Positions 24,037 through 33,855 of a stretch of DNA of 45,590 nucleotides are shown here, piece after piece (position 1 is the stretch's first letter; each line of letters begins with the position of its first letter). The notes beneath the pieces were generated by a model. It was not told where the DNA came from. It searched no databases and worked only from the letters and a program-made list of their open reading frames with translations. The DNA is from Phocaeicola faecalis (lineage in GTDB: Bacteria; Bacteroidota; Bacteroidia; Bacteroidales; Bacteroidaceae), in assembly GCF_021730445.1 (NCBI RefSeq), contig NZ_JADNRM010000023.1, forward strand, positions 5,878-51,467, given 5' to 3'. A program made the position numbers and the translations under genes.

Positions 24037-25923
24037 TTATCTGATACCAATCTCCGCAAATCCCATCGCCTCGCCTTCATTCACCATTTTTACCGCTTTC
24101 AGCATTACATAACGCGCCTTCACGGGGGTGAAATAAACCGATTGCAATATCGGATTGTGCTTGATATTAGAAAACTCGCCTTTAGCTACCACATTATTTA
24201 TTGCATTGGCATCCGTACCTACAGATATCTCATAGCCGGAAACCAAACCTTTGTTATACTCACTTTGGTCGGGCAAATACTGGAAAGAAGTAACAGTCTG
24301 TTCCTCTCCCAAGTCAACGACTACCGCATTACCGTCTACAAAGCACGTTGTAGCCTCATCCTTATCCGCACACTTCTTGCTTTCCGCCTCATCTACACCG
24401 ACTAGTGTAAAAGGAAAGCTCTTCATTTCCGCCACTGTCCTGTCAAACGACACGTCACCGGCTTCTCCTGCATAATAAGCCTCTACATTATTGATACAGA
24501 GACAAGCACGGGCATCCGTAAAGTTCACACGAAGCTTATCGGTTGTTACTGTCTCAAAACGAAGGAGACGCTTGTATCCCACTGTCGTCGTTTCTTCATT
24601 CAACTTGACAGGAAGCCATTCCCCATCCTTATTATATTCCACAACGAAAGATTTCACACGCTGCCCCAAAGGAATATATTCTTGCAGCATCATGCGGTTC
24701 ACTTTCTCCGGCTGTGGCAAATCAAACTCTACGGTAGCCGAAACCACACCGTCATTTGTAGCCCAATATGTATCGTAGTCATTATCTGTCATAGCCTTGG
24801 CCGTGTATTTTCCTCCTCGTTCATCCGAAACCTTTGCAACGACACCCGACAGAAGATTGTGTGCCAATTGTTTCTGAATATTCTTATGGAAATTAACAGC
24901 ATTGGCAGAATCCACCGGATGAATCAATCCGTCTCTATCCACCGGGAAGTTCAACAATAAAGTGGCATTATGGCCCACACTGCGATAATAGAGGTCTGTC
25001 AACTGGTCTACCGTCTTCACACGGTCGTCTTCTTCAGGATGATAGAACCAACCCGGACGGATGGAAACATCACACTCTGCCGCTACCCACTGATTGCCGT
25101 CGGCATGACCGTATTGCAATTCTCTATATTTAGGATAACCGGGATAAACCTCTCCGGCACGCAAGAATGACCAGTTGGTAGCTCCTGCAAATCCGTTCTC
25201 GTTTCCCACCCAACGGCAACCGGGACCTCCATCAGAGAAAATCACCGCCTGAGGCTGGTATTTATCAATCATTTCGTAAGCGCGGTCATACTGATAATAA
25301 GTCTTGCGGTCGATGGTACGTGAATCTTTCGCACCGCCATACCAACCGTCGCCGCCATTGGCTCCGTCAAACCAGATTTCAAACACAGCGCCATAATTAG
25401 TCAACAACTCATGCAGTTGTTTATAGAAATAGTCCACATATTCCGGTGTGCCATAAATAGCCTGATTTCTATCCCACGGAGAAAGATAGACAGCGAATTT
25501 AATGCCATACTTTTTACATGCTTCTGACAAGTCACGGACAATGTCTCCTTTTCCATCTTTATAAGGAGTATTTCGGATGCAGTATTCAGTCAGTCCCGTC
25601 GGCCACAGGCAGAAACCGTCATGATGCTTGGCTGTAAGGATAACCCCTTTCATACCGGCGGCAACGAAGGTTTTCACCCACTGTTCACAATCCAGTTTCG
25701 TAGGATTAAATGTCTTTGGATCAGAATCCCCATATCCCCATTCACGGTCATTAAAAGTATTCAGACCGAAATGCACAAAAGCGTATGTTTCCATCTTTTG
25801 CCATTCCACTTGCTTGGCTTCGGGTATCGGAAGAATAGGTTCGGGAGCTTTCACAGCCGGCTCGCAAGCACAAAGCAAGCTCAGGGCAGTCCCGACAAAT
25901 AAAAGTTCAATGTGTCTTTTCAT
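24037..25923 (-). CDS. GH29 alpha-L-fucosidase lipoprotein with C-terminal F5/8-type domains
   Basis: A 628-residue retaining fucosidase. Its lipoprotein signal has lipobox LLCAC (Cys20 likely). The catalytic barrel spans about 35-350: the N-terminal HFGLNTFNDREWGYG, TAKHHDGFCLWP (98-109) and the nucleophile Asp186 in FEIWFDGANGG. Residues 350-628 look like two beta-sandwich F5/8 (CBM32-like) modules. The pattern resembles GH29 subfamily B (alpha-1,3/1,4-fucosidases such as act on Lewis antigens), but subfamily is inferred. It is monocistronic, with a -7 box at 25947-25954, and convergent with dprA. Confidence 0.92.
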   Translation of the reverse strand: MKRHIELLFVGTALSLLCACEPAVKAPEPILPIPEAKQVEWQKMETYAFVHFGLNTFNDREWGYGDSDPKTFNPTKLDCEQWVKTFVAAGMKGVILTAKHHDGFCLWPTGLTEYCIRNTPYKDGKGDIVRDLSEACKKYGIKFAVYLSPWDRNQAIYGTPEYVDYFYKQLHELLTNYGAVFEIWFDGANGGDGWYGGAKDSRTIDRKTYYQYDRAYEMIDKYQPQAVIFSDGGPGCRWVGNENGFAGATNWSFLRAGEVYPGYPKYRELQYGHADGNQWVAAECDVSIRPGWFYHPEEDDRVKTVDQLTDLYYRSVGHNATLLLNFPVDRDGLIHPVDSANAVNFHKNIQKQLAHNLLSGVVAKVSDERGGKYTAKAMTDNDYDTYWATNDGVVSATVEFDLPQPEKVNRMMLQEYIPLGQRVKSFVVEYNKDGEWLPVKLNEETTTVGYKRLLRFETVTTDKLRVNFTDARACLCINNVEAYYAGEAGDVSFDRTVAEMKSFPFTLVGVDEAESKKCADKDEATTCFVDGNAVVVDLGEEQTVTSFQYLPDQSEYNKGLVSGYEISVGTDANAINNVVAKGEFSNIKHNPILQSVYFTPVKARYVMLKAVKMVNEGEAMGFAEIGIR

Positions 25924-25946
25924 CAGATTATAAATTAGTTAGCAGA

Positions 25947-25954
25947 CAAATATA
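25947..25954 (-). promoter_or_regulatory. -7 promoter element of the GH29 gene
   Basis: TATATTTG on the minus strand fits TAnnTTTG, 23 bp upstream of the ATG at 25923. No convincing -33 element is visible. Confidence 0.55.
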
Positions 25955-26416
25955 CATATTATTTCTAATTCTGTAAGAGAAAACAACATAAAATTCGGAG
26001 TGAAGCCTCCCCAAAAGGAAAGAAAAGACGAGAGAACCGGAACAATCAGTGAAAGGTAGGTCTATAAAAAGGAAAAGGAGCAACGCCTTGCTCCAACCTT
26101 TGTTAACCTTAAATCTAATACTATGAAAAAAATCACATAACAAATGTAAGGTTTACCCTTATTCCTTCCAAATATTCACTTTAAATCGGACTTGCTTTTA
26201 GTATTATTTCACAAAACAAACCGTTTTCGCACACAATATAACAATACGATAAAAAAGGAGCGGTTAAAAAAGGAATATGAAACATTCCGTAGCAGGTAAG
26301 CCCGAAGAACAAACTGTTACCCGGTTATTGTTCTCACAATCTTCCCCTAAAACTTGCAAAATCCTTCCAATCGCTTCACAGAGCCTTTCACCCCCCAAAA
26401 TAGGACGTTTAATAAG
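25955..26416. other. AT-rich intergenic region upstream of the fimbrial operon
   Basis: About 460 bp without a supported gene. It holds a hairpin GGAGCAA/TTGCTCC near 26078-26095, a five-codon frame ATG AAA AAA ATC ACA TAA at 26123-26140 in a typical gene-start context, two AAAAAAGGA repeats near 26253-26275, a GGAAT/ATTCC hairpin around 26271-26288, and an inverted repeat GAACAA (26307-26312)/TTGTTC (26328-26333). These could be operator or leader elements for the fimbrial operon. Confidence 0.5.
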
Positions 26417-26446
26417 TTTCTTTTCAGATTATATCTTCTATATTTG
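26417..26446 (+). promoter_or_regulatory. Promoter of the fimbrial operon
   Basis: TTTC (26417-26420) and TATATTTG (26439-26446) are separated by 18 bp; the latter fits TAnnTTTG. The ATG follows 21 bp later. Confidence 0.6.
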
Positions 26447-26466
26447 CCCCATATAAAAGATGATAC

Positions 26467-27096
26467 ATGGGAAAACGTACTACTATATTCAGCATATTCG
26501 TGCTTTTATGCTTATTGACTCAAAACATGGATGCACAGACAATAGAGTACGAAAACCAAAAGGACAGTACCGGCAGGACAGTGCTTGCCGTAAAAAACAA
26601 TTTATTGTACGACATAGCGTTAGCACCTAACATCGAGATAGAAGTTCCCATAGGGAGGCAATGGTCATTGAACGCCGAATATAAATGCCCCTGGTGGTCT
26701 GATAGCAGCAAGGAAATTTGTTATCAATTGCTATCGGGCGGCATAGAAAGCCGATTTTGGTTGGGCAACCGCACCAGACGCCGCCAATTGACGGGACATT
26801 TTATCGGGCTATACGCTGAAGGGGGAATTTACGACTTCCAATATAAAGGGGACGGTTATCAAGGGAAATATTATGGTGCAGCAGGGTTCAGTTATGGGTA
26901 TTCCATTCCGGTATCACGGCATCTGGCATTCGAGTTCAGTCTGGGCATCGGATATCTGACAACGAAATATCGGAAATATACACCTTACGAAGAATCACTG
27001 GTGTGGACAAGTAGCGGACAATACAACTTCATAGGCCCTACCAAAGCGAAAATCTCGCTGGTGTGGCTGATAACCAAGAGGAGAGAAAGAAAATGA
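26467..27096 (+). CDS. DUF3575 family protein (fimbrial locus)
   Basis: A 209-residue exported protein with a signal peptide ending near NMDAQ. The segment VKNNLLYDIALAPNIEIEVP and the alternating beta-strand pattern (FIGLYAEGG, YYGAAGFSYGYSIP, FEFSLGIGYL) suggest an outer-membrane beta-barrel. DUF3575 proteins commonly open fimbrillin operons in Bacteroidales. It overlaps the DUF5119 gene by 4 bp (ATGA), so the two are translationally coupled. Its exact role in fimbria assembly is not known to me. Confidence 0.85.
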   Translation: MGKRTTIFSIFVLLCLLTQNMDAQTIEYENQKDSTGRTVLAVKNNLLYDIALAPNIEIEVPIGRQWSLNAEYKCPWWSDSSKEICYQLLSGGIESRFWLGNRTRRRQLTGHFIGLYAEGGIYDFQYKGDGYQGKYYGAAGFSYGYSIPVSRHLAFEFSLGIGYLTTKYRKYTPYEESLVWTSSGQYNFIGPTKAKISLVWLITKRRERK

Positions 27097-28061
27097 AAAG
27101 AGCATGCTATTTATTCCTTGCGCTTTTATCCCCATTACTGGTAATGTGGGGATGTAGCCGTCGCGCTCTTTTGGATGATTACCCTGTCACGGGAATCAAT
27201 ATTTCGCTCCACTGGGAAGGGGTGACCAATCATTTGCCGGAAGGCGTTAGGGTTATTTTTTATCCGAAAGACGACCAAGGAAGAAAAATAGATACGTATC
27301 TGCCGGCAAAAGGTGGAGAGGTAAAAGTACCTCCGGGACATTATTCGGCTGTGATTTACAATTATGACACCGAAGTGGTGCAAGTAAAAGACGAAGGAAG
27401 TTATGAAACAATAATGGCGTGCACCGGACATTGCACAGGACTGGGCATCAGTGAAACAGAGAGCATGGTATGGGGGCCGGATGATTTTTATATGCTGTCT
27501 CTGAACGATGTGGAAGTCGGGAAAGAGGATGAATTGCCTACGCTGGAGGTGAAACTCAAAGCAGTGGTAACGACTTACACTTTCGCCATAAAGACAGAAG
27601 GGTTAAAAAATGTCTCGTCCGTCATTGGCAGTGTTTCCGGAATGGCAGAATGTTATCATTTAGGTAAAGATGCAGGTGTATGCCGCTTTTCTCCCATTTA
27701 TTGCGAAACCGGTAAAGGAGACGGAGTCATAAAAGGTAGTTTTACCAGTTTCGGTCATCCCAAGCTGACGCAAGCCAGAGCCGATATAACCCAGTTTCTG
27801 GAACTGATTATAGTTAGGGTGGATGGTTCCAAACAAGAGGCGAAAGTAGAAATAACGGAAGCGGTGAAACCTCCCGATGACGGAGATGACCCTGGGGAAG
27901 GAGACCATAATCCTCCAACTCCGGAAATAGAGATTAAGCTGCCGGAGGATGAAAAGATTGTGGTGGATGATGTGGAAGCTCCTCCTTCGGGAGGCGGAGG
28001 TATCGGCGGTGATGTGGATGATTGGGGAGATGAAGAAGATGTGATATTACCTGTCAATTAA
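27093..28061 (+). CDS. DUF5119 family lipoprotein (fimbrial locus)
   Basis: A 322-residue lipoprotein (MKRACYLFLALLSPLLVMWGC). The body is beta-rich (ISLHWEG, VRVIFYPKD, PPGHYSAVIYNYDTE), and a fimbrillin-like fold is likely. The last 60 residues are an acidic, proline- and glycine-rich tail (DDGDDPGEGD; PPSGGGGIGGDVDDWGDEED) that looks unstructured. DUF5119 genes sit between DUF3575 and fimbrillin genes in Bacteroides and may encode an anchor or tip component. The start is ATG 27093, overlapping the previous stop; a longer frame from 27063 would lack a signal peptide start. The fimbrillin gene follows after 42 bp. Confidence 0.85.
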   Translation: MKRACYLFLALLSPLLVMWGCSRRALLDDYPVTGINISLHWEGVTNHLPEGVRVIFYPKDDQGRKIDTYLPAKGGEVKVPPGHYSAVIYNYDTEVVQVKDEGSYETIMACTGHCTGLGISETESMVWGPDDFYMLSLNDVEVGKEDELPTLEVKLKAVVTTYTFAIKTEGLKNVSSVIGSVSGMAECYHLGKDAGVCRFSPIYCETGKGDGVIKGSFTSFGHPKLTQARADITQFLELIIVRVDGSKQEAKVEITEAVKPPDDGDDPGEGDHNPPTPEIEIKLPEDEKIVVDDVEAPPSGGGGIGGDVDDWGDEEDVILPVN

Positions 28062-28103
28062 AATATAGAACAAATGAAATTATTAACTTTAAAACATACG
28101 AAT

Positions 28104-29159
28104 ATGAAAAAGATTTTATTTGCGGCTTTAGCTGCATTGGCAATCACGAGTTGCTCACAGAATGAAGAAATTGATGCTCCGGCACAAAAAGCTGAAATTA
28201 AGTTTAATACGGCTGTAAGTAAAGCTTTAAGAGCGAATACAACAACAAATGCCAACTTTACGCAATTTAAAGCCTATGCATATTCCAACTCTGAAGACTT
28301 TGAAAATGCAACCTCTTCATTCAACTCTTTAATTAACGGAGAAAAATTTGAAAAAAATGGTGAGAATTGGGCTGTCACAGACAAAACATTTTATTGGCCC
28401 AAAACTGATAAAGTAAGTTTCTTTGCATACTCTCTAACTACAGATAATGCAACATGGGAAGCACCAACTATAGCTACACCAAATGCCGCTCCCCAATTAA
28501 CTTACACTGTAGCAACAACTGCTGCAACTCAAGAGGATTTGCTCGTTTCAGAAAAAATGAATCAAACATCAACTACTTCTGCAACTAATTTAGTGTTCCA
28601 ACACGCATTAACAAAAATAGGATTTAAAATCAAAGGTACAGGGAAGAATGTAACATATACCGTAACCGAGCTTAGTGTTACAGCCAAGGATAAAGGAACT
28701 TATACATATAAAGCTGATGCAACTAATCCTAGTAACATATTAGGTTCTTGGCAGGTAGCTAGTGATGCTACATCGCAAACATACACCTTATTAACATCTG
28801 CACCAGACGATGACATAACAATAGCAGTTACAGAAACTGAATCTATTAATGAATCATTAATAACTCCAAATACAGCAGACAACAATAGTACAAAAAGTAT
28901 ATTAATGTTAATTCCGCAAGAGCTTACTAATGTTAGTATCAATATAAAGTATAAAGCCGAGATTACTGACGGTGGAGAATTATACGATTTAACAGCAACA
29001 GGAGAGACTTTAAAATTTCCTACAAGTAATAGTTGGGATGCTGGTAAAGCACTTGTATATACATTAGTTTTAAGCCCTGGAGAGAACTTGCAGTTAACAG
29101 GCAGCACCTCTGATTCTTGGGATTTAACTGAGGGAGGTACTCCTTCTATAAATAAATAA
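28104..29159 (+). CDS. Fimbrillin family protein (major fimbrial subunit candidate)
   Basis: A 351-residue lipoprotein precursor with signal MKKILFAALAALAITSC (Cys17). The body is Thr/Asn/Ala-rich with few charged residues, and segments such as VTDKTFYWPKTDKVSFFAYS, LVFQHALTKIGFKIKG and GKALVYTLVLSP are typical of Mfa-like/FimA fimbrillins. In this family the lipidated precursor reaches the surface and is cut by a protease so that strand exchange can polymerise the shaft. Base composition is visibly more AT-rich than the neighbours, as expected for a variable surface gene. ATG 28104 is chosen because it begins the signal peptide; a longer frame starts at 28074. The gene is followed by a clear terminator. 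Confidence 0.88.
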   Translation: MKKILFAALAALAITSCSQNEEIDAPAQKAEIKFNTAVSKALRANTTTNANFTQFKAYAYSNSEDFENATSSFNSLINGEKFEKNGENWAVTDKTFYWPKTDKVSFFAYSLTTDNATWEAPTIATPNAAPQLTYTVATTAATQEDLLVSEKMNQTSTTSATNLVFQHALTKIGFKIKGTGKNVTYTVTELSVTAKDKGTYTYKADATNPSNILGSWQVASDATSQTYTLLTSAPDDDITIAVTETESINESLITPNTADNNSTKSILMLIPQELTNVSINIKYKAEITDGGELYDLTATGETLKFPTSNSWDAGKALVYTLVLSPGENLQLTGSTSDSWDLTEGGTPSINK

Positions 29160-29224
29160 TTAACTAATCTTTCAACTTGTATATAACTGTTTGGGGAAGT
29201 AACCTTCCTCTCACATACTCTCCA

Positions 29225-29285
29225 GCTCCGCAATGAAAACAACCTCCTTTCCGGACTCTATTTTCATTTGCGGAGCACTTTTATC
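29225..29285 (+). terminator. Terminator of the fimbrial operon
   Basis: GCTCCGCAATGAAAA (29225-29239) pairs with TTTTCATTTGCGGAGC (29261-29276) with a single bulged base, followed by a short T-rich run. Confidence 0.7.
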
Positions 29286-29369
29286 CCTATCCCCCATCCC
29301 TACCTCATCTTCCAACCACAAATAATAACATTATTTCACCTTATTCATTGTAAATCAAATTATTTATCT

Positions 29370-29377
29370 TATTTTTG
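29370..29377 (+). promoter_or_regulatory. -7 promoter element of the AraC regulator gene
   Basis: TATTTTTG fits TAnnTTTG, 29 bp before the ATG at 29407. It separates the regulator from the terminated fimbrial operon. Confidence 0.6.
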
Positions 29378-29406
29378 CCTTCACACAAACCAAAGCCCCC
29401 ATTTTA

Positions 29407-30270
29407 ATGCCTAACGTCTTTTATGGAAATACGGACAAATGTCAAATGTGTCCTAAATCAGTGGAAAACGCAGTATTCCACGTCTTTCATAAACAAGGAT
29501 TCCATGTCCCTGTCATAAGAAGCGAATTCAATTTTATGCTCTTCATAATGAAAGGGGAAATATTGGTAAACAGCGAAGAATATGCAGGAACTACCGTCAA
29601 AACAGGAGAATTCATTTTACAGCCTATCACCTCCAAGATTGAAATATTGGCCATGACGGATGTGGAATGTGTCTACTACCGCTTCAGCCAACCGGAACTC
29701 TTTTGTGATGAACGCTACCACCATATCATGAATGACATCCCGGAACCTCTAATCAATACACCTTTGAAAATCGTCCCTGCACTGGAATATTTCCTGGTAT
29801 GCACCAATACCTATCTAGCAGAGCCCAAAATCTGCCGTGAGCTCCTATCCTTAAAACGTAAAGAACTTGCCTTTATACTAGGGCACTATTATACCGATTA
29901 TGAGCTGGCATCTCTCATACATCCCCTTTCCAAGTACACTACTTCATTTCAATACTTCGTCATTCAGAACTACAAGAAAGTAAAGACTGTGGAAGAATTT
30001 GCCCAACTGGGAGGTTATAGCCTCACCACTTTTCGTCGTATCTTTGATGATATTTTCCATGTTCCCGTTCATGAATGGATGACAACACAACGAAAAGAAA
30101 GCGTCCTCTACCAATTGGAAAACGACCATCTGTCTATTTCTGAAATCTGCTTCGGACATGGCTTTGAATCACTTTCCAACTTCTCCAACTTCTGCAGGAA
30201 GTACTTCGGAGACTCCCCCCGAAATCTCCGAAAAGGAAAAAGTGCCGAGATACAGGAGATATTGCAATAA
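29407..30270 (+). CDS. AraC family transcriptional regulator next to the fimbrial operon
   Basis: A 287-residue regulator. Residues 1-110 form a cupin-like N-terminal part (FMLFIMKGEILVNSEEY, KTGEFILQP), and the C-terminal 90 residues hold the two AraC helix-turn-helix units (TVEEFAQLGGYSLTTFRRIF; LSISEICFGHGFESLSNFSN) ending in the GDSPRNLRK signature. It is a full-length member, unlike the two short AraC-type proteins at the window's ends. Immediate proximity to the fimbrillin gene suggests that it controls fimbrial expression; this is inference. It has its own promoter and converges on frdB. Confidence 0.88.
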   Translation: MPNVFYGNTDKCQMCPKSVENAVFHVFHKQGFHVPVIRSEFNFMLFIMKGEILVNSEEYAGTTVKTGEFILQPITSKIEILAMTDVECVYYRFSQPELFCDERYHHIMNDIPEPLINTPLKIVPALEYFLVCTNTYLAEPKICRELLSLKRKELAFILGHYYTDYELASLIHPLSKYTTSFQYFVIQNYKKVKTVEEFAQLGGYSLTTFRRIFDDIFHVPVHEWMTTQRKESVLYQLENDHLSISEICFGHGFESLSNFSNFCRKYFGDSPRNLRKGKSAEIQEILQ

Positions 30271-30298
30271 AAAATGCCCCGCCAAAACAGGCAGGGCA
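30269..30298 (-). terminator. Terminator of the frdCAB operon
   Basis: On the minus strand TGCCCTGCC pairs with GGCGGGGCA (one mismatch), followed by T6: a classical intrinsic terminator 30 bp after the frdB stop. The same stem sits just after the AraC gene stop on the other strand. Confidence 0.8.
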
Positions 30299-30328
30299 CT
30301 CTCAAATATCAAGTAAAACTAACCGTAA

Positions 30329-31084
30329 TTAGTCTTTCAGCTTCGCAGCAATAAATTCGCGGTTCAAACGGGCGATGTTGCTGATAGAAACCAGCTTCGG
30401 GCATTCCGCTTCACAAGCACGAGTGTTTGTACAGTTACCAAAGCCCAGTTCGTCCATCTTGCTCAACATAGCTTTTGCACGGCGTGCAGCTTCCACTTTA
30501 CCCTGAGGCAACAGTGCCAACTGGCTCACCTTGGCAGAAACGAACAACATAGCCGAACCATTCTTACATGCAGCCACGCAAGCACCGCAACCGATACATG
30601 CAGCAGCATCCATAGCCTCGTCAGCAATAGGTTTTGCAATAGGAATTGCGTTAGCATCAGGAATACCACCGGTATTGATTGACACATAACCGCCGGCCTG
30701 CATAATCTTGTCGTATGCGCCACGGTCTACCATCAAGTCGCGGATAACCGGGAAACCTGCCGAACGCCAAGGCTCAACGGTGATGGTATCACCATCTTTG
30801 AAACGACGCATATAAATCTGGCAGGTAGTAGCACCTGTAGCAGGTCCGTGAGGATGTCCGTTGATGTACATAGAGCACATACCGCAGATACCTTCGCGAC
30901 AGTCGTGGTCGAATACGATAGGTTCTTTACCTTCATTGATAAGCTGCTCGTTCAAGATATCCATCATTTCCAGGAATGAGGTATCACCCGGAATATCTTT
31001 CATTTGGAAGGTATCAAAATGTCCTTTGTCTTTAGGACCTTTCTGACGCCAAACTTTCAGTGTGAAACTTATATTTTTATCCAT
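30329..31084 (-). CDS. frdB: Fumarate reductase / succinate dehydrogenase iron-sulfur subunit
   Basis: A 251-residue electron-transfer subunit linking the flavoprotein to the cytochrome b. The [2Fe-2S] motif is CREGICGMC, with a fourth cysteine in ATTCQ. The two C-terminal cluster motifs are [14 protein letters not shown] and [13 protein letters not shown]. The gene order C-A-B and the subunit types match the di-heme (type B) quinol:fumarate reductases. In Bacteroides the complex works mainly as a fumarate reductase making succinate. The gene starts 20 bp after frdA and is followed by a strong terminator. Confidence 0.95.
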   Translation of the reverse strand: MDKNISFTLKVWRQKGPKDKGHFDTFQMKDIPGDTSFLEMMDILNEQLINEGKEPIVFDHDCREGICGMCSMYINGHPHGPATGATTCQIYMRRFKDGDTITVEPWRSAGFPVIRDLMVDRGAYDKIMQAGGYVSINTGGIPDANAIPIAKPIADEAMDAAACIGCGACVAACKNGSAMLFVSAKVSQLALLPQGKVEAARRAKAMLSKMDELGFGNCTNTRACEAECPKLVSISNIARLNREFIAAKLKD

Positions 31085-31104
31085 GATTTCTATACAATTA
31101 ATAA

Positions 31105-33063
31105 TTAAGACTTATAGTTACGAGTTTGAACCTTAGTGAACTCATAGTTCAGATCTTCTTTAATCAATTCAGGTTCTTTTCCTTCGCCGGTGTATTTCCA
31201 ACAAGCTACATACGAAAACTTGTCATCGTGACGAAGCGCTTCACCTTCCGGTGTCTGGTGTTCTTCGCGGAAGTGGCCACCACAAGATTCTTCACGGTTC
31301 AAAGCATCGTAAGCCATCAATTCACCGATTTCGATGAAGTCTGCCAGACGGATTGCCTTTTCAAGTTCCACATTCAATTCATTAGCTTCACCCGGAATAC
31401 GAAGGTCGCTCCAGAATGTCTTTCTTACTTCTTTCAGTTGAGCCAGTGCCTTGGTCAAAGATTCCTTGGTACGTCCCATACCTACGAAGTCCCACATAAT
31501 GTGACCCAATTCCTTGTGGATAGAGTCTACAGAACGATGACCCTTGATGCTCATCAGTTTCTGGATTTTATCGTTTACAGCCTTTTCAGCAGCAGCGAAT
31601 TCAGGCAGGTCTGTTGAGAAACGAGGAACCTGAATCTGGTCTGCCAGATAGTTCTGGATAGTATAAGGCAATACGAAATAACCGTCAGCCAATCCCTGCA
31701 TCAATGCAGATGCACCCAAGCGGTTTGCACCGTGGTCGGAGAAGTTAGCTTCACCGATAGCATACAGACCCTTGATAGAAGTCATCAGTTCATAGTCAAC
31801 CCAGATACCACCCATTGTATAGTGGATAGCGGGGAAAATCATCATCGGAGTCTTGTATGGATTCTCGTCAGTGATTTCTTCGTACATATCGAACAAGTTA
31901 CCGTAACGGGCACGAACTACATCTTCACCCAGACGGTCGATAGCGTATTTAAAGTCAAGGAATACAGCCAAACCTGTGTTGTTTACACCGAAACCTGCAT
32001 CGCAACGTTCTTTCGCAGCACGTGAAGCAACGTCACGAGGAACCAAGTTACCGAATGCCGGATAACGGCGTTCCAGATAGAAGTCACGGTCTGCATCAGG
32101 AATATCGGTCGGTTTCTTGGTTCCTGCCTGCAATGCCTTGGCATCTTCCAGCTTCTTGGGAACCCAGATACGTCCGTCGTTACGCAATGACTCAGACATC
32201 AAAGTCAATTTTGACTGCTTGTCACCGTGTACAGGAATACAGGTCGGGTGAATCTGTGCAAAGCAAGGATTAGCAAAGTAAGCGCCTTTGCGGTAAATCT
32301 GCATAGCAGCCGAACCATTTGACGCCATAGCGTTGGTAGACAAGAAGTAAGTGTTACCATAACCACCGGTACCGATTACTACTGCGTGAGCAGCAAAACG
32401 TTCAATCTTACCGGTTACCAAGTTACGGGCAATGATACCACGGGCGCGTTCCACACCTTCGTTATCCTTAATCAGCACAACGTCCAACATTTCATAACGA
32501 GTGTACAACTTCACGTTACCACGTTGAACTTCGCGGCTCAATGCAGAATAAGCACCCAGCAACAACTGCTGTCCGGTTTGGCCGCGGGCATAGAATGTAC
32601 GTGATACCTGAGCACCACCGAATGAACGGTTGTCAAGCAAACCACCGTATTCGCGAGCGAAAGGAACACCCTGAGCTACGCACTGATCGATGATGGCGTT
32701 TGACACTTCGGCCAGACGGTAAACGTTGGCTTCACGTGCACGGTAGTCACCACCTTTAATTGTATCGTAGAAAAGACGGTAAACAGAGTCACCATCATTT
32801 TGATAATTCTTAGCAGCATTGATACCTCCCTGTGCAGCGATAGAGTGTGCACGACGAGGAGAGTCCTGGATACAGAAGTTTAATACCTTGAAACCCAGAG
32901 CACCCAGTGAAGCAGCAGCCGAAGCACCTGCCAAACCGGTACCTACCACAATAATGTCAAGACGACGTTTGTTGGCAGGGTTTACCAATTTTTGATGAGC
33001 TTTATAATTGGTCCATTTCTCGGCTAAAGCGCCTTCAGGAATTTTAGAATCTATAGTAGCCAT
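31105..33063 (-). CDS. frdA: Fumarate reductase / succinate dehydrogenase flavoprotein subunit
   Basis: A 652-residue flavoprotein. The Rossmann FAD site is [20 protein letters not shown]. The histidine that carries covalent FAD lies in [16 protein letters not shown]. Active-site segments include the HPTCIP and [12 protein letters not shown] regions, and [20 protein letters not shown] is the C-terminal FAD loop. It reduces fumarate to succinate on the cytoplasmic side of the inner membrane. It is 36 bp downstream of frdC and 20 bp upstream of frdB. Confidence 0.96.
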   Translation of the reverse strand: MATIDSKIPEGALAEKWTNYKAHQKLVNPANKRRLDIIVVGTGLAGASAAASLGALGFKVLNFCIQDSPRRAHSIAAQGGINAAKNYQNDGDSVYRLFYDTIKGGDYRAREANVYRLAEVSNAIIDQCVAQGVPFAREYGGLLDNRSFGGAQVSRTFYARGQTGQQLLLGAYSALSREVQRGNVKLYTRYEMLDVVLIKDNEGVERARGIIARNLVTGKIERFAAHAVVIGTGGYGNTYFLSTNAMASNGSAAMQIYRKGAYFANPCFAQIHPTCIPVHGDKQSKLTLMSESLRNDGRIWVPKKLEDAKALQAGTKKPTDIPDADRDFYLERRYPAFGNLVPRDVASRAAKERCDAGFGVNNTGLAVFLDFKYAIDRLGEDVVRARYGNLFDMYEEITDENPYKTPMMIFPAIHYTMGGIWVDYELMTSIKGLYAIGEANFSDHGANRLGASALMQGLADGYFVLPYTIQNYLADQIQVPRFSTDLPEFAAAEKAVNDKIQKLMSIKGHRSVDSIHKELGHIMWDFVGMGRTKESLTKALAQLKEVRKTFWSDLRIPGEANELNVELEKAIRLADFIEIGELMAYDALNREESCGGHFREEHQTPEGEALRHDDKFSYVACWKYTGEGKEPELIKEDLNYEFTKVQTRNYKS

Positions 33064-33099
33064 AATGTTATTTACGATTTAATCATTTACAAATTCAGA

Positions 33100-33786
33100 T
33101 TAGCAAGCACCGCAAGCGAGTGATTTCACGAAGAAGATAACGACTACTGCTGCAAAGCCAAGAACTACCAAAGTAGAGTAGATGTTACCAATAGTCTTCC
33201 AACGCTCGAACCAGATTTTATTGCTCCAGCCCAAAGTCTGCAAAGCACTCCAAAATCCGTGAGTCAAGTGGAACCACAAAGCTGCTAACCAAATGAGGTA
33301 AAGCACTGTAAATACGGGGTTGCCAAATGTTTCCTTGATGTAAGCAGCACCGTCTGTAGGACCGAATGCGCCCAAATCATGAACACCGATAATTTCGGCA
33401 AACTGCATTTTGTACCAGAAATTGGCAAAATGAAGAGCCAATCCAGCAATAACGATAATACCCAGGACAAGCATGTTCTGAGATGCCCATTCTACCGATT
33501 TAGGCTTAACATTAACTGCATAGCGTTCGCTACCACGAGCTGCACGGTTCTGCATAGTCAGCCAGAATGCATAGATGATGTGAATTACAAACAGAGCAGC
33601 CAGTCCGGCAGTTGCAACCAACGCATACCAGTTCGCTCCCAAGAATTCACAAATCATGTTGTAAGCATCTTCAGAGAAGAGCGCAACAAGGTTCATCGCC
33701 ATGTGAAATGTCAGAAACAGGACAAGGGCGATACCTGTGACACTCATCACCACTTTCCTTCCAATAGATGAATTACTTAACCACAT
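33100..33786 (-). CDS. frdC: Fumarate reductase / succinate dehydrogenase cytochrome b subunit
   Basis: A 228-residue integral membrane protein with about five helices (near 12-33, 53-75, 98-122, 150-172 and 198-222). Histidines inside or near these helices (FHMAMN, FVIHIIYAF, LALHFANFW, WFHLTHGFW) are candidates for two heme b groups, as in type B enzymes. It takes electrons from menaquinol and anchors FrdA and FrdB. It is the first gene of the operon, behind the promoter at 33856-33886. Confidence 0.93.
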   Translation of the reverse strand: MWLSNSSIGRKVVMSVTGIALVLFLTFHMAMNLVALFSEDAYNMICEFLGANWYALVATAGLAALFVIHIIYAFWLTMQNRAARGSERYAVNVKPKSVEWASQNMLVLGIIVIAGLALHFANFWYKMQFAEIIGVHDLGAFGPTDGAAYIKETFGNPVFTVLYLIWLAALWFHLTHGFWSALQTLGWSNKIWFERWKTIGNIYSTLVVLGFAAVVVIFFVKSLACGAC

Positions 33787-33855
33787 AAATGATTTAATTT
33801 AAATTATTTAATTGTTAGAACTAAAATTTCTGTTAAAAGCTGTGTCTTCACGATG

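Noticed and set aside
25928..26143. Minus-strand 71-codon frame upstream of GH29
   Set aside because: It overlaps the GH29 promoter, has no homology I recognise and no promoter of its own.
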